From the NCBI GenBank assembly GCA_003313425.1, contig NHZP01000031.1, forward strand, positions 496,001 to 560,000: a DNA stretch of 64,000 nucleotides. Reading direction: 5' to 3'. Source of the stretch: Pseudopyrenochaeta lycopersici. Lineage: Eukaryota; Ascomycota; Dothideomycetes; Pleosporales; Pseudopyrenochaetaceae. The position numbers and the translations under genes are program-made. Under the pieces are notes generated by a model that had not been told where the DNA came from, searched no databases, and saw only the letters and a list, made by a program, of their open reading frames with translations. Position 1 is the stretch's first letter. Every line of letters starts with the position of its first letter. Of the stretch, positions 1 to 12,800 are shown piece by piece.

Positions 1-3000
1 CCCCATTCATCTACCAAGAGGTTCAGAGTATGGGTTGGACGCGGGTCCGGGATGTCTTCGCCGTTGACTCTGGTCATGTATCGATCGTACGAAAAACTGA
101 CACTCTCTCGCTCACTAGAGAGAAAAACGCCATACATGTAACGACTGGTGCCCCGAGGTTGAAGAATCTGAATGGTGTAATTCTTTTGGACCACGGAATA
201 GGGCTCCGTCTCCTGAGCAGTGCCATCAAGAGCATAAACCTCTTGCCGGAGCATGGATCCCTTCAGAGCTCGAGTCGCTTCTCGAAGTTCATCGTCCGTC
301 ATTGAGTACGCATTCCCTGCAAGCGATGTGGGAAGAACAGAGTCTGGAAGCAGCATTGCCTGCTTTTCTGCATCACTCAAGCCGCCAGGTTCAACGTAGT
401 ATTCCGGCACGAAAAACTCAGATATCTGTACACCTTGGATGCGTGCTCCAGTATGGTACCAAGTCTTTGTAAGGACTGGCGGGACCCAGGAAGATTTGTC
501 AACGTTTGCAGGTGAGGGGCCGGAAAGATCGTATTCTTCAGTATCATGTTGGTCAACGCATCCGAAACCACGAAATTCTCTTTCCCTTCCATCGTAATAG
601 CCATGGTGATAGGCGTACCGAGTGCTAAAGTATGTATTGCTGATGTGATCAAATTTCTCGACTCGCTCAACAACCTGGGTGGGAAACGGGAGGTGAGTCA
701 CCCAAGGATTCCCCGCTGCTTTGTCCTCAAGATAGAACTTGGTTGACGGAGCATATGTTACTTTTGTCTCCGATCCCATATTATTGACATACGAAGTGAG
801 AAGATGTGGCTTGGGGCCTTCCACCAGGTCGATGTAGCTAATCCGTCGCGCAATGTCGGAAGGGAGCGACGAAGACCACATGAGACAGTCAGTACCTTTT
901 CCCAGTAGGTCCATAAGAGTCACAGTCACAATATTGTCGATAGGTAGAAACCCTGGCAGACGATTCGGAGGGGCGAACATGTTGCCCGAGTAATTCAAGT
1001 AGACATTGACAGAGCCGTTCGCGCTCAAGTACACAATGTCAGTGGTTCCAGATCCATCAATGTCACCCAGCCGAATGCGCAGTGGGTCGAAGAGATCGGA
1101 ATTCTCAAACCAAGGAGACTGTTCCATGGTGACTTTTGCGCCGAACTTGCCGTAGCCCTCACTTGGCCAGTAGCACGCCTCGCCATTGCGGATTCGCACG
1201 AGGTCCGTCAGACCATCGCCGGACATGTCAGCGAGAAAAACGGTGTGCTTTTGGTCGGCATAGATCAAAAGTGGGCCTTGCTCTTCATCGTGTTGGCTAG
1301 GGGGATACCATCGTGTTTCAGTCATGAAGCCTTCTTCTCCCAGTGATTGGTAGGCAATAAGACAGTCTGGCGCGATCAAAAGACCATCGGCAAGACCATC
1401 TCCAGTTACATCCACGAATTGTAAATTCGGGTTCTTCCAGTTAATGTTGGGGAAACTGGCAAATGATGTGAACTTCTCCCAGCCATCTGCGAAAGAATCG
1501 GAGCGTTTTGTAAAGCCCGGAATTCCAGGGCCTAGATTAACTACATCTAGTCGACCGTCACCAGCCAAATCCATCAAATGCTGGGTAGATCCGGGTGCAG
1601 CCGACGCAACAGACGGTTTGGAGGGAAGGAGTTGCATTGGCCCGAATTTTCCGTCACCCAGATTGTGCTTGTAGAACCATGAGCCGGCCTGTTCTGTAAG
1701 AATGCCGGAAATACCTTCAGCGTCGAGATCGACCCACTTATATGCCGACTCGTCTAAGCCGACTGGTAAGTTTTCGAGGCTGTTCGTGTCAATAGATTGG
1801 ATCTGGGAGCTTATAACGGCATCACTGTAGTAGAATTCCATAGGAGGCAGCGAAGTAGATAGATAGCCGGTGCCGGATCGCTGATAGCCGGACGTCGAGA
1901 CCGATGCTAAGAAGGATATATTTTGACTCCCTTTTTGTGTGTCATCACGATACACGAAGTTTAAGGACCGTACTAAACAGTCCGCTCCAACATTGTGCTC
2001 GCTTGGAAAGTTGTGAAAAATTAGAATACGCTGGCATAGCCGGTATGAGCGTACCTCAAAGCGCGATTTGTGGGTGGAAAAAGGATCATTGCGACAAAGC
2101 CATGGGTTCACTTCTGTAGGAGTTGGCACTGCAGAGTCGTGTTCGCCGTAGTCGAATACTACCTGGAAGTGCCACTGGGCCTTGCTAAGATCCGGAGCTG
2201 TCAATGTGGAAGTAAAATTTCCGTAGGATATACTCTTGATGTGTCTGTTGGATGATCTTGTCACGTCATTGCGATTTCTTTCGCTGATGGTAGTCGGCAC
2301 GGCAGTTGAGTCCTCAGCCTTGTACTTCACGACAAGTGCGTTGCCGCGGTCATGCTGTTGACAGAGAAGCCACTGGAAAATCTGCAGTGGATTGGTTGGA
2401 TCGACTATCCTGGAGTTGGAGTTGAGACCATAGATGGAGAGCACATTATCGGCCGAGGTGGAGCGCCAATGCATGTCGGTAGTTGGTGACTGAACATTGC
2501 ACCAGAGCTCAATGCGAGTGAAGGATCCCTCGATTCGCGGCCGATAGCGGTAGACGTAGTATTCGACGCCGTTGCTCGTTTGCGTGCCGCGAGCAGGTAG
2601 TGTCCAGGTGTTGGGGCTAGTGGCCGGACCAGCAACGAGCTCTGGGACCAGGTCCTCGGAGCCGGAGATGACGAAAGTGTCGCTATCAGGACCGGCAGGG
2701 TCGAGGTATTGCGGGAGGCCCTTGTCAGTTCTTCGAGAGATGGACGACATTGAAAGCATCCAGCCAAGGCCAAATATGCCATTGCCAGATCCTGAATCGT
2801 AGCTAAGAGTGATATCGGCACCAAGACTCCCTCGTGCAGGGCTGGTAGGAACTGGGATGGATATGGTAGAGGTTCCTGTGGCCAGCGATGTGGTGAATCT
2901 GTCACCCATGCCTTGGAGTGCCCCACCGCCCTTGGGAACGGAGACGGATGGCACAGACGGGAGCGGGGAGGTATTGGCGGTGGATACATTGGAGCCGCTG

Positions 3001-3137
3001 CCTGGTGAGGCTGAAGAAGTGGTCGAATTTGTCGAATTTGTCGAAGTTTGCGTGGTTTGGTGAGTGGTGGCAGCGGCTGGAGGTTGGGAGCGGGTTGAGC
3101 CCGAGGACGTGGCGTTGTTTCCGCGCTGATGGCCCAT
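1..3137 (-). CDS. TcB-like (SpvB/TcdB family) toxin-complex protein, C-terminus beyond window edge
   Basis: About 1045 codons are open without interruption from the ATG at 3137 to the window edge. After a low-complexity Ser/Thr/Asn-rich N-terminus (residues 1-60) comes an SpvB-type domain, beginning with VPKGGGALQGMG near residue 62 and continuing with SPARGSLGADI and SGNGIFGLGW. Repeated FG-GAP/VCBS-like motifs follow (DLAGDGRLDVV near 522, DVTGDGLADG near 575, DMSGDGLTDLV near 640, LGDIDGSGTTDIV near 690). Regions resembling the TcdB middle-N and middle-C domains come last (VPPVLTKTWYHTGA near 890, TDDELREATRALKGSMLRQE near 950). In bacterial Tc toxins this protein forms the shell that cages the toxic TcC part and docks on TcA. 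The C-terminal Rhs/TcC portion, if present, lies outside the window. Its head-to-head TcA-like neighbour supports the call. No intron is needed. Family is confident; function in the fungus is inferred. Confidence 0.92.
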   Translation of the reverse strand, partial: MGHQRGNNATSSGSTRSQPPAAATTHQTTQTSTNSTNSTTSSASPGSGSNVSTANTSPLPSVPSVSVPKGGGALQGMGDRFTTSLATGTSTISIPVPTSPARGSLGADITLSYDSGSGNGIFGLGWMLSMSSISRRTDKGLPQYLDPAGPDSDTFVISGSEDLVPELVAGPATSPNTWTLPARGTQTSNGVEYYVYRYRPRIEGSFTRIELWCNVQSPTTDMHWRSTSADNVLSIYGLNSNSRIVDPTNPLQIFQWLLCQQHDRGNALVVKYKAEDSTAVPTTISERNRNDVTRSSNRHIKSISYGNFTSTLTAPDLSKAQWHFQVVFDYGEHDSAVPTPTEVNPWLCRNDPFSTHKSRFEVRSYRLCQRILIFHNFPSEHNVGADCLVRSLNFVYRDDTQKGSQNISFLASVSTSGYQRSGTGYLSTSLPPMEFYYSDAVISSQIQSIDTNSLENLPVGLDESAYKWVDLDAEGISGILTEQAGSWFYKHNLGDGKFGPMQLLPSKPSVASAAPGSTQHLMDLAGDGRLDVVNLGPGIPGFTKRSDSFADGWEKFTSFASFPNINWKNPNLQFVDVTGDGLADGLLIAPDCLIAYQSLGEEGFMTETRWYPPSQHDEEQGPLLIYADQKHTVFLADMSGDGLTDLVRIRNGEACYWPSEGYGKFGAKVTMEQSPWFENSDLFDPLRIRLGDIDGSGTTDIVYLSANGSVNVYLNYSGNMFAPPNRLPGFLPIDNIVTVTLMDLLGKGTDCLMWSSSLPSDIARRISYIDLVEGPKPHLLTSYVNNMGSETKVTYAPSTKFYLEDKAAGNPWVTHLPFPTQVVERVEKFDHISNTYFSTRYAYHHGYYDGREREFRGFGCVDQHDTEEYDLSGPSPANVDKSSWVPPVLTKTWYHTGARIQGVQISEFFVPEYYVEPGGLSDAEKQAMLLPDSVLPTSLAGNAYSMTDDELREATRALKGSMLRQEVYALDGTAQETEPYSVVQKNYTIQILQPRGTSRYMYGVFLSSERESVSFSYDRYMTRVNGEDIPDPRPTHTLNLLVDEW

Positions 3138-3842
3138 AGTCCCCAAGTTACCTTTTTGATATTTTCAAGTTGCTGAGTGGGCCTGATGTGGATGATGGGC
3201 AGCGGGCGACTTCACTGATTTTGTTGCCGCGGCCGTGACCTCTTATCCAGCACAGCTCCTTCACTGGAGCTGCAGAGCGGGGGCGGGAAGGGTCAGGCGG
3301 AATAGTACGAGTAATTGTCTTAGAGAACGAGCGGGGTCTCAGAGAACGAGCGGGGTCCGTGAAAGCTGAAAGCGTTGGAAAACATGATTTGACGCCTCTC
3401 TGCGTGTTGTCGGAGTTTTAGGCAAGAGCATCTTCAGCTCCCGTGCAGGGGTCCACCCAGCTCGGCGCTCTCGTCCCCATTCACATGGCCCTTCCCCCCC
3501 CGCTTCCCTCAAAAGGGCCTTGACCTCCACTCATCCTGCTCTCGACCGCATTCTGTCTCCAGTCCTATCCCGTCAGTGCGCAAATGCTTTCTACCAAAGC
3601 TTTCAGGCGGGCATTGAAGCAGCTACGTCCAAGCTATATGCAACCATTTGACCATCACGCATTAAACCATACATTCTGAAATTAATACGCGTCGTAGGCT
3701 CGCAGCTGAAGATTGTGCTGAATTATTTGCTGATGAGCCGTACAGACACTCGAATTCCCAAATCTGAATCTTCGCCAGCAAAAATTACCCGATCGGGCAC
3801 TAGTGGACTATCACTCAACCACCAAACTACGTACCCACCGCC
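3138..3842. promoter_or_regulatory. Shared bidirectional promoter of the TcB-like and TcA-like genes
   Basis: This 705-bp gap separates two divergent start codons, so it must hold both promoters. I see no convincing TATA box. The TcA side ends in a CA-rich leader with a strong start context (CCACCGCCATGG). GC-rich motifs include CCGCGGCC near 3228 and a duplicated 17-mer at 3322-3357. Short ORFs here show no coding character. Co-regulation of the two genes is inference from the layout. Confidence 0.6.
3322..3357. repeat. Direct repeat, 2 x 17 bp, in the divergent promoter
   Basis: The 17-mer AGAGAACGAGCGGGGTC occurs at 3322-3338 and again at 3341-3357 without mismatch, at a 19-bp period. The GCGGGG core resembles GC-rich fungal activator or repressor sites. 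No factor can be named from sequence alone. Confidence 0.8.
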
Positions 3843-6800
3843 ATGGATCGACAACAACTAGGAAAGATGTGCCATGGCCCACGGCCTACCGGTACCTACG
3901 GCGGCGGCTATGGTCCGCGACCGCCTCCTAGCTCCGGTCCGTCGCAGCCATTGCAGCTTGGCAATGAGCCGTCCTATTCTGTTAGCGGCTTTGTCAGGGA
4001 CCAGTACGGCAGGCCACTGGTGGGGCTAACCGTCGAGGCTAACGACGTCGATCTTCGTCATGAGCAGCTACTCGGTCGCACCGAGACTACTGTTCCAGCC
4101 GGAGCTTATCGCATAGAGTATTCGTCTGCGAGCTTCCGGAGGGCTGAAAAGGACACCGCAGACCTTCGCCTCTCCGTCTTCGATCTCTCTAAGCAGCAGA
4201 CTGACGGCAAAGCGCCGTTGTTCAAAACGCAAATCTATTTCAACGCCCCAGCCCAGGCAACAATCGACATTGTTGTAGGTCCACCAGACGCGTCGACTCT
4301 ATCCGAGTATGACTTGACTCTGGCTGCTGTGCAGCCGTTGCTCGATGGTGCGCAAATTGAGGACCTGGTGCAGGACGATACGCACCAGGACATTTCATTC
4401 CTTGCAGGTGAAACTGGCCTTGACCCAACGAATATCCAGTTCCTCGTCACAGCATGGAAGGCGAATGCTTCGACAAACAATGTAATTAGCCAAGATACTT
4501 TCTATGGCCTTTTTAGAGAAGGTCTGCCCACCGATATAAACGCCCTTGTAGCGCTTAATATCGACGTGATTATGTCCGCCCTGAATAAGGCAATTCTAAA
4601 CAATATCATTGCCACCAAGTCACAAAATGATCTGGATGCCATAAAGGCGGCGTTCCTGGTGTTGGGCGCACAATCAGTACTTTATCAGCCCTCCAACCCT
4701 ACCAAACCATCACCACTGGCTGATGTTCTGTCTTCTTCGGGCATGAGGAACCCTGCAGATTTTGTCCAGGCGTTTGCAGATCACGATGGAACGATTGACG
4801 ACTTTTGGACAACCCTCGATGCGAGCGCCGCGTTCAAGGGCCAGGCGGGGAAGATCCAGCAATCCATTCAGTTTGGAATGGTCACACTGAATCACGGGCC
4901 TATGATATCTGAATTGCAAAAGCGTCAGCAGAACAAAGAGTTTTCCAGCGTCCAAGATCTCGCCACTTTCAGCGAGTCGAAATGGCTCGGCATCATCCAG
5001 CAGCCTAACGTGGGTGCTCCAACTGCAATACCAGATTCAGCTACACTCCCCAGGGCAAATGCCATGGCTAAAGCCATGACAAACATCTTTGAAGACACAT
5101 TTCCAACGCAATTTGTTACTGCTCGGCTTTCAGACACGAATGACGACACCGACCACGGCGTCTTAAGCGGAAAATCAGACACGCAGACATTTCTTGCAGC
5201 GAATCCCATGTTTAATATCAAGACGACTCGCTTGGTGCAATATCTGACCACGTCGTCCGCAAAACTGGATGGCGTCAAGAATGTTGATGATCTAAAAACC
5301 AACGTAGCGGCAATGCAGCGGATATATAGCGTCGCTCCACAGTACACACAGATGCGGACATTGGTTGCAAGCGGAGTAACCTCGTCAATGCAAATCGCAC
5401 GCATGGGCCGCACTTCCTTTCTATCTAGGTTTGGAAATGCTCTCGGCGGAGAAGCACAAGCCCTTCCGATCTACGAGCGAGCAAGTCAAACCAATGCCTT
5501 TGCTTCGTCTTTGCTCACCAACTTCGGCTTTGCTTCTAGCAGAGTCTTCCCGCCTGTCTACAGGCCAATCCTTATTGGCAATTTGAAGCTGGGGACAGAG
5601 ATTCCAGACCTGAGTACTCTGTTTGGTTCTATGGACATGTGCCAATGCGAGGGATGCAGAGCAGTCGATGGACCAGCCGCGTACCTAGTCGACATTTTAC
5701 ACTTCTTGCGTGATCGGCTGTTGATTGACACAATTACACGGAATCCAAACGGCAGCATCAAATCTGTGACATACAAGACCCGTCTCATCCACGAATCCCG
5801 GGAGACTCTCACGGCGAAAGATATTCTTTTTGACCGAAGGGGAGATATTGGAGCCATTGAACTCACTTGCGAGAATACCAACACTCCAGTACCTTACATC
5901 GATCTCTGCATCGAGATATTGGAAGAAGCTGTTGCTCCCTCGCCTATCTTCAAGTCCTTCCATCTGCCCGTACAAGCTATTACCGATATGGACGCAGGTC
6001 AAATTGGCGCATGGAAATCACAATTTAGGCCACCTCTAACTGACAACGCCAAATTAACTATCCTCAAAAGGGGAACAATTTGGTCCATTGACGAACAAGA
6101 CTTTACTTACGCAATCGCGATAGATGACACTAACCAGCCCTTTGTATCAACTCGAAGCAGACAGACAAAAGGGACCGCCGCAGAGCGAGCCGCCAATCCT
6201 CAATATCAGAATGCTGCGGCTTATACCTCGCTGGCAGCCATGGTTTACCCAGTGGCATTGCCGTTTGCCATGTGGACTGAGACAATCAGATCGTATCTCG
6301 CCCATATAGATGTTCAGCGCTATCAGCTGATGGAAGTCTTGTCCAAAGACTCTCCACTGATAGTTCTCGGTGAAGGTACGATTGCCAATGAGCTACTCGG
6401 CCTGACGGTGAAGAATGCCAATATCATCGTCAATAGAACGACTGGTCAAGACGGTTCACCAACTTCTGGACCCTGGAACTTTTGGGGGTTCTCTGCGAGC
6501 TCCGGAAGTGGGGAAATTCCTGATCCGGCAACAACCTCACCATTGAACTCCTCCCTGGCTTACAATATCACCTTGACCAACAGAGTTGATGTGTTTCTCC
6601 AGCAGAGTACCCTTACGTACGGAGAGCTGTTGAACCTTTTAGAACTGATGCCTTACCTGCGTCCAATTCCAGCACGTAGAGGCCAAAGCTTACCCAGACT
6701 TGTGGCGAGAGAAGGAGCTCCAGTAGATACCTGTCAGTTGAAACTCCTGCAAATTCGAGGTCTCTCTATCGAAGACCTCCGGAACATACATAGTTTCATC

Positions 6801-9800
6801 CGTTTATATCGCGCGTTGTCGGTCCTAGGCTGGGGCATCTTGGACGTTGGCATAGCCTACGCATATTTGGCCACTAGATCCTGGGATAGCCCTGATCCGT
6901 ATACTGCTTGCACGGAAGATCTCCTCATCAAGATCGCGAACATTCGGAGGCTGATGGCGCTGCTCAACGATCTGGATATTGAAGCTGTCTGCGCCTTTTG
7001 GGCGCCGATTTCAACTACGAAATTTGTGGATTTTGACGGTGAAGACTCTCAGGCGACGGCAAAATCTCTTTACGACAAAATCTTTCGCAATCAAACCGTC
7101 AATAATATTCCTGATCCCCTTTTCCCAGCTGATGCTACCGCACTAGCGGGAACGATCGCCGCTGCTTCTAATCAGCTTTTGAGTGCTCTCAACATCAGCC
7201 AGGCAGACCTGACCGCAATGCAGCTTCCGGTCATTCTTCCAGACGGAGATCTCAATTTAAACAATTTATCAAATTTGTATCGCCACTCGGTTCTCGCTCA
7301 CTCACTTGGAATTTCCGTATCAGACTACACGGCCTTCCTCAAGATCACAAACACTGATCCGTTCTCTTCATCGGCAGTCACGGTCGACTTTGTACAGCGA
7401 GCACAAAATGTGATTGCTTCGAATTTCTCGCTTCAGGAACTCAATTACCTTCTCCGAGATGATTTCGCATCCGGTAGCGGACTAGATCCGTTGGATGAGA
7501 CCATTGCAGACTTTTTCGACGATTTCAGGTCTGAACAACAAAAGATCGAAGCTGACAATACGCGCCCATCTGACAATACACTCGATCAGGATACTACGTT
7601 GCTGAAGACCAAACTGCCGCTACTGAATCTGGATCAGTCTGTCATCTCGCAGGCTCTTTCCATATTCAACGGAACAGTCTTATATACCGTGCCACTAGCA
7701 ACGCCACCACCAGGCGGCTTGATATCGTCGTCGCTTGGAGATAAATGCACGTACGATGCAGCCAACCAAACGTTAGCTTTCCAGGGTGTGATGATGTTGT
7801 CTGAACAGCAGACTCTTATCGGGCTGCCAGGAGCGTCGACTGATTTCGAAAATGCTGTTGGGGCATTGTTTGCTCTACCCAGAACCTTCTTGGCGCTGTA
7901 TCTCCGTACATTCACACCGGTTAAAGTAGAAACTCCGCTGTCAGCTATGCCTGCAGGACTTGAGATTCCAGTAGCACTGCGGAAGAAATTGTACTTTGAG
8001 TCCACTGCGTCAACTCTACACTCCATCGGTGCACTTTCCCCATCGGAGCTCCAAGCAATAACCAAGGCGGTTGGGACGGTTGATCCAACTACCATCATTG
8101 ATTTCAACAGCGCCGTTCAAAAGCTTCTGGATCTAAGCGCCGCTGCTGCCGCAACAGCGGATAACATCCTACTAGGCCCGACTGATGTTTCTGCGTTATT
8201 TGACGCAGACGTCTTAAATGGGACTCCCGTAACCGCAAACTCTAGGATTCAGTTCATCCTAGGCAAGCTATTACCAAAGCTTCGGAGTATCCAAACAACG
8301 CAGGCGTTGCTCGTCAGACTTGGCCAGACAATGGCGTTGGACTCGCAGGTAACTGCACGATTGGTTTCAACTTGGCTCCATTCTAGCACGAAGCAACTCC
8401 TTGATGTGTTCTTGGACAAATCACTTCTGTTGAGTAGTTCGGCAACTGCAATCACAAGAGTTTTATACCCCAATCTGTTTGATGGATATACCAAGTTGCA
8501 TAAAGCTGCGATGGTCGTAAACAAGTTCACGTTGACGGTGACACAGCTAAGCTGGCTCTTCAACTATAAGCTATGGCTGGACCTTGACAACTTGCCCCTC
8601 CAGCTCATCCCAGCAGGGACGACAACTGACTTGTTTGCCAGATGGGAGAGATTGTCGGCCCTTACAAAGCTGAGGGACTCATTCTCTGGAGGCGAGGATG
8701 CACTTGTTAGAATTTTCTCGCTTGCTCGCCAGCCTGGAGTTTTAAAGCAGACAGTTTTTGATGCTATTGTGAAATGGACTAACTGGAATGCGGCTGATTT
8801 GGAAAGTATCACGGGCCCCGCAGGGTACAAGTTCATATTTCCAACAGCATACGAGGACGAAGTTGCCTTATCTCAGCTCGTTCAATATTTCACGCTCCTA
8901 CAGAAAGTTGGCTGTTCGTCCGCAGACCTTGCACAGCTCGCTACGCCCGATGCAACGGAGCCTCAGTCACGGATCGCGGTCCAAACCGTCAAATCCAAGT
9001 ACGACCAACCGACCTGGGAGACGGTGTCTCGGCCACTCCGCAATATTTTGCGGGACAAGCAGCGGCAAGCCTTGGTAGCATACTTGCTCGCGAACCCTCC
9101 AAGCAGCGGCATCACATGGCGCAATGATAACGACCTCTTCGCCTACTACTTAATTGATGTTGACATGGGGCCATGCCAGCTCACGTCGAGAATCAAGCAG
9201 TCTGTTTGCTCCGTCCAGCTGTTTGTGCAGCGGTGTTTGATGAACCTCGAGCCCGATGTGTTAGCGGACACTGAAGTTGAGGATGAATGGTTGGAGTGGG
9301 ACTCATGGCTCAAGTCGCAGGTAATATCTAGTGCAAATCGGCAAATCTTCATGTATCCGGAGAATTTCTTGGACCCATCGCTTCGAGACGATAAAACGCC
9401 TTTCTTCACCGATCTCGAAAATGACCTGCAGCAGAACAACATAACCAACGATCTTGCAGAAACGGCGTTTGGAAATTACTTGGAGAAGCTGCACGAAGTC
9501 AGTCGCCTCAAGGTATTGTCTTATTACCACGAGACGGAAAACACTGGCACGGGCGTGCAGGGGGTAGACAATCTCCATGTGTTCGCCGTCACTCGTGGCA
9601 CTCCAAGAGATGTCTACTACCGGGTTAGAAGAAACGCCAACATCTGGGACCCCTGGCAAAAAGTCGACATCGATCTAGCATCTGATCATGTGGTTCCGGT
9701 GATGTGGAACAGGACCTTGCACCTTTGCTGGCTGCAATTCACCGCGAAACAATTTCAGCAGCCTATAACCATGCCCTCAGCGGGGTCGGACGTACCTGCT

Positions 9801-12800
9801 GGCGGGAAATATTGGGAAATTAAACTCGCATGGACAGAAATGAAGAACGGTAAATGGCTTGCCAAAAAGATCTCAGACGACATACTAGCGGTTGTTAAGA
9901 CTGGAACAGCCATTGATGAGAGCGACCCTCCTCCACTACTCAATATTGCGGGAACCGGGCGCAATGGACTCAGTTGCAAGTCTGAAATCACTAAAGACAA
10001 CAAGCTGCGGATTCATGTCCTCTCAAATAGGATGAAGCCAGGTCTCCTTGGCTACTTTGAATTCGATGGAATCAAAGGAGCCCCCATCGTAGTGGACAAA
10101 CAGTTCCACTTCACAAAGAACCCGGATTTGTCTACCCTCATAAAAGAGTTGGTTGAGTTTATTACAATGCCATGGATCGCTTATCTAGCACCAGCGGCCG
10201 GTACCGCGCTGAATGCTATGAGCTTCACCGAAGACACCCTGATTCAATTATTACTCAGCCTGATTGGCATTGACGAACAGCTCACTCTCCCCGTTGACAT
10301 AACGGGCCAGCCTAACACGCCTCCCGGATGGCTGACGCAAGCACAACTGCAAATGGTCCAAGTTGCTGCATTGAAAAAGACGCCAGGCACCCCATTTTCA
10401 CTTATCTCGGCTCCCCAGGACCAGCAGTTCATCACCCAGCGGCCGTTCTTTTTCCAGCACGACCAGCGCGCCTTCTTCGTAGATCCTATCGATACTTATA
10501 TCAACATCCCGTTCCCGCTTCCTCTTTTTGGACTTACCACGGCAAGAGAAGCGAACCCGGCCTGGCTGGATGGAAGACTTGTGGCAGGCTACGTTAATCG
10601 ACTCTCCCCAGTCAATCCGATTGTCCAAGGACCAGTTCTGCCGCCCGCGATGCAAGGAGGAACTTTCCAAACGATCCGTACCTTTCCTTTGAGTGGCGGC
10701 TTCAAGGCGGTCCCAGATGTTGGAAACGGTTTGGCTGCCGTGAAATCGAGTGTACCCGCAGCGACACTCACTAGGCTGGCAACCCGCTCGACTGCTACCA
10801 ACGATTTCCCTTCCAGCATCTTTCCAAGGCCTGTAAATCTAATCGACTATCAAGTACCAGCGTCGTGGCTCAAGATTGAGATTCCAAGCTTCAGACGATT
10901 CAAATTTGATCTCTTCTACCACCCGTATGTCGTCCAATTCATGCAGGAATTCAACCGAGATGGTATACCAGGAGTGCTTCAGCGACCCGAGCAGCAGCTT
11001 GCACCTCGAGCAACTGACACCTTCAGAGCGCAATATAGCCCAGTTGCTGCTCACTTTGATCCAGACTCCAACTGCGACGAAACCGTCGACTTTTCCGTCG
11101 GTGGTTCCTACTCGCAGTACAATTGGGAGTTATTTTACCATATCCCAATGTTGGTGGCGGATAAATTAAGCAGCAACCAGCAGTTTTCTGATGCGCAGAC
11201 CTGGCTCCGATATATCTTTGATCCTACAGACACTTCGTCTCTGATGAGCCCAGGCAAGTACTGGAAGACCAAGCCGTTTGTGCAGATGCAAAACAACCAG
11301 GATGAGACGATTTCGAATATTTTCCGCATCCTAGCTGCAAGAGGCGATCCAGCCGCATATGCCAAACTCACAGCGGGACAAAAGCAATTCCTCAATGACA
11401 TGGAGCTCAGCGTCCAGGAATGGCGGCAAAATCCCTTCAATCCATTCTTAGTTGCTCGTATGCGCATTATGGCATTCCAGATGGCGACCGTGATGAAATA
11501 CTTGGACAACCTCATCGCATGGGGCGACCAGCTGTTTGGGCGTGATACGATCGAGGCAATAAATGAAGCTACTCAACTCTACATCTTGGCTGCTAACATC
11601 CTCGGGCCACGGCCGGCAGATATTCCCGCACGAGCAACGCCCGTCGTACAGACGTACAATTCGCTGGATTCAAAGCTGGATGCCTTTTCCAACGCTTTGG
11701 TGCAGATTGAAGAGTTGGTGCCGAATTACTCGTCCATCGCATCCAGCAACATTCGAATCTCGCCAACCCACATCCACCAAGGCGCAACTCCAACCATGCT
11801 GTTCTTCTGTGTGCCAAGAAATCAGAAGCTCATGGGGTACTGGGACACTGTGTCAGACCGACTGTTCAAGATCCGCAACTGCATGAACTTGCAGGGCATT
11901 GTTCGCGAGCTGGCGCTGTGGGATCCACCCATAAACCCCCTCTTGCTCATCCAAGCCAGGGCTGCCGGCGTCGACATTAGCAGCGTACTTAGCGATGTGG
12001 CTGCTGTTGTGCCGCTGTACCGATACAGTACCTTGGCAGCAAAGGCAATGGATCTGGTCAATGAAGTGCGCGCATTCGGGTCAGCACTACTACAAGCCTT
12101 GGAGAAACAAGACAGTGAAGGGTTGGCGTTGCTGCACTCGTCGACTGAAATGTCCCTGCTCAAGGTCGTTCGTAACGTCAAGAGCTTGCAAGCAGACGAG
12201 GCCGGCAAACAGGTCGACGCGCTTGTTGCAGGAAAGGCCATTGTGAACGAGAGGAACCAGCACTACACTAACCTCTCGTTCATGAATCCTTGGGAAATCA
12301 CTCACATGAGTCTTGAGGGTGCGGCGTTGGTCATCCAGACCATTGAGGCGGCAACACAACCGGTCTCTGCGGGCCTGAGTCTCATTCCCGACGTCAAGAT
12401 TGGTGCTCCAACCTCAATCGGCGCTACCTATGGAGGTCAGAATGTTAGCAAATCTTCATCCAAGTTTGCCCAATTCTTGTTTAGATCGGCAGGTCTGTTG
12501 TCCAAGACTGCTGCAATGTCGCAGACTCTTGCAGGCTATTACAGACGAAACGAGGATTGGGAACTTCAAATAGCAACTTCGTCAAAGGAACTTTCCCAGT
12601 TTGATATTCAGATTGCGGCCGCGAACGTTAGGAAAGCCGTGGCTGACAAGGAGCTAGATAACCATGATCTCCAGATCTCCAATGCTCAGGAAATTGACAC
12701 GTATATGCGGGTGAAATTCACAAATCAACAACTATATTCTTGGATGTCCAAACAGGTTTCTGCCCTCTATTTCACCGCATACTCGCTTGCATTTAAAACA

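Noticed and set aside
2405..2989. 194-codon minus-strand frame
   Set aside because: It is an alternative frame of the TcB-like gene; the true frame carries the SpvB motifs.
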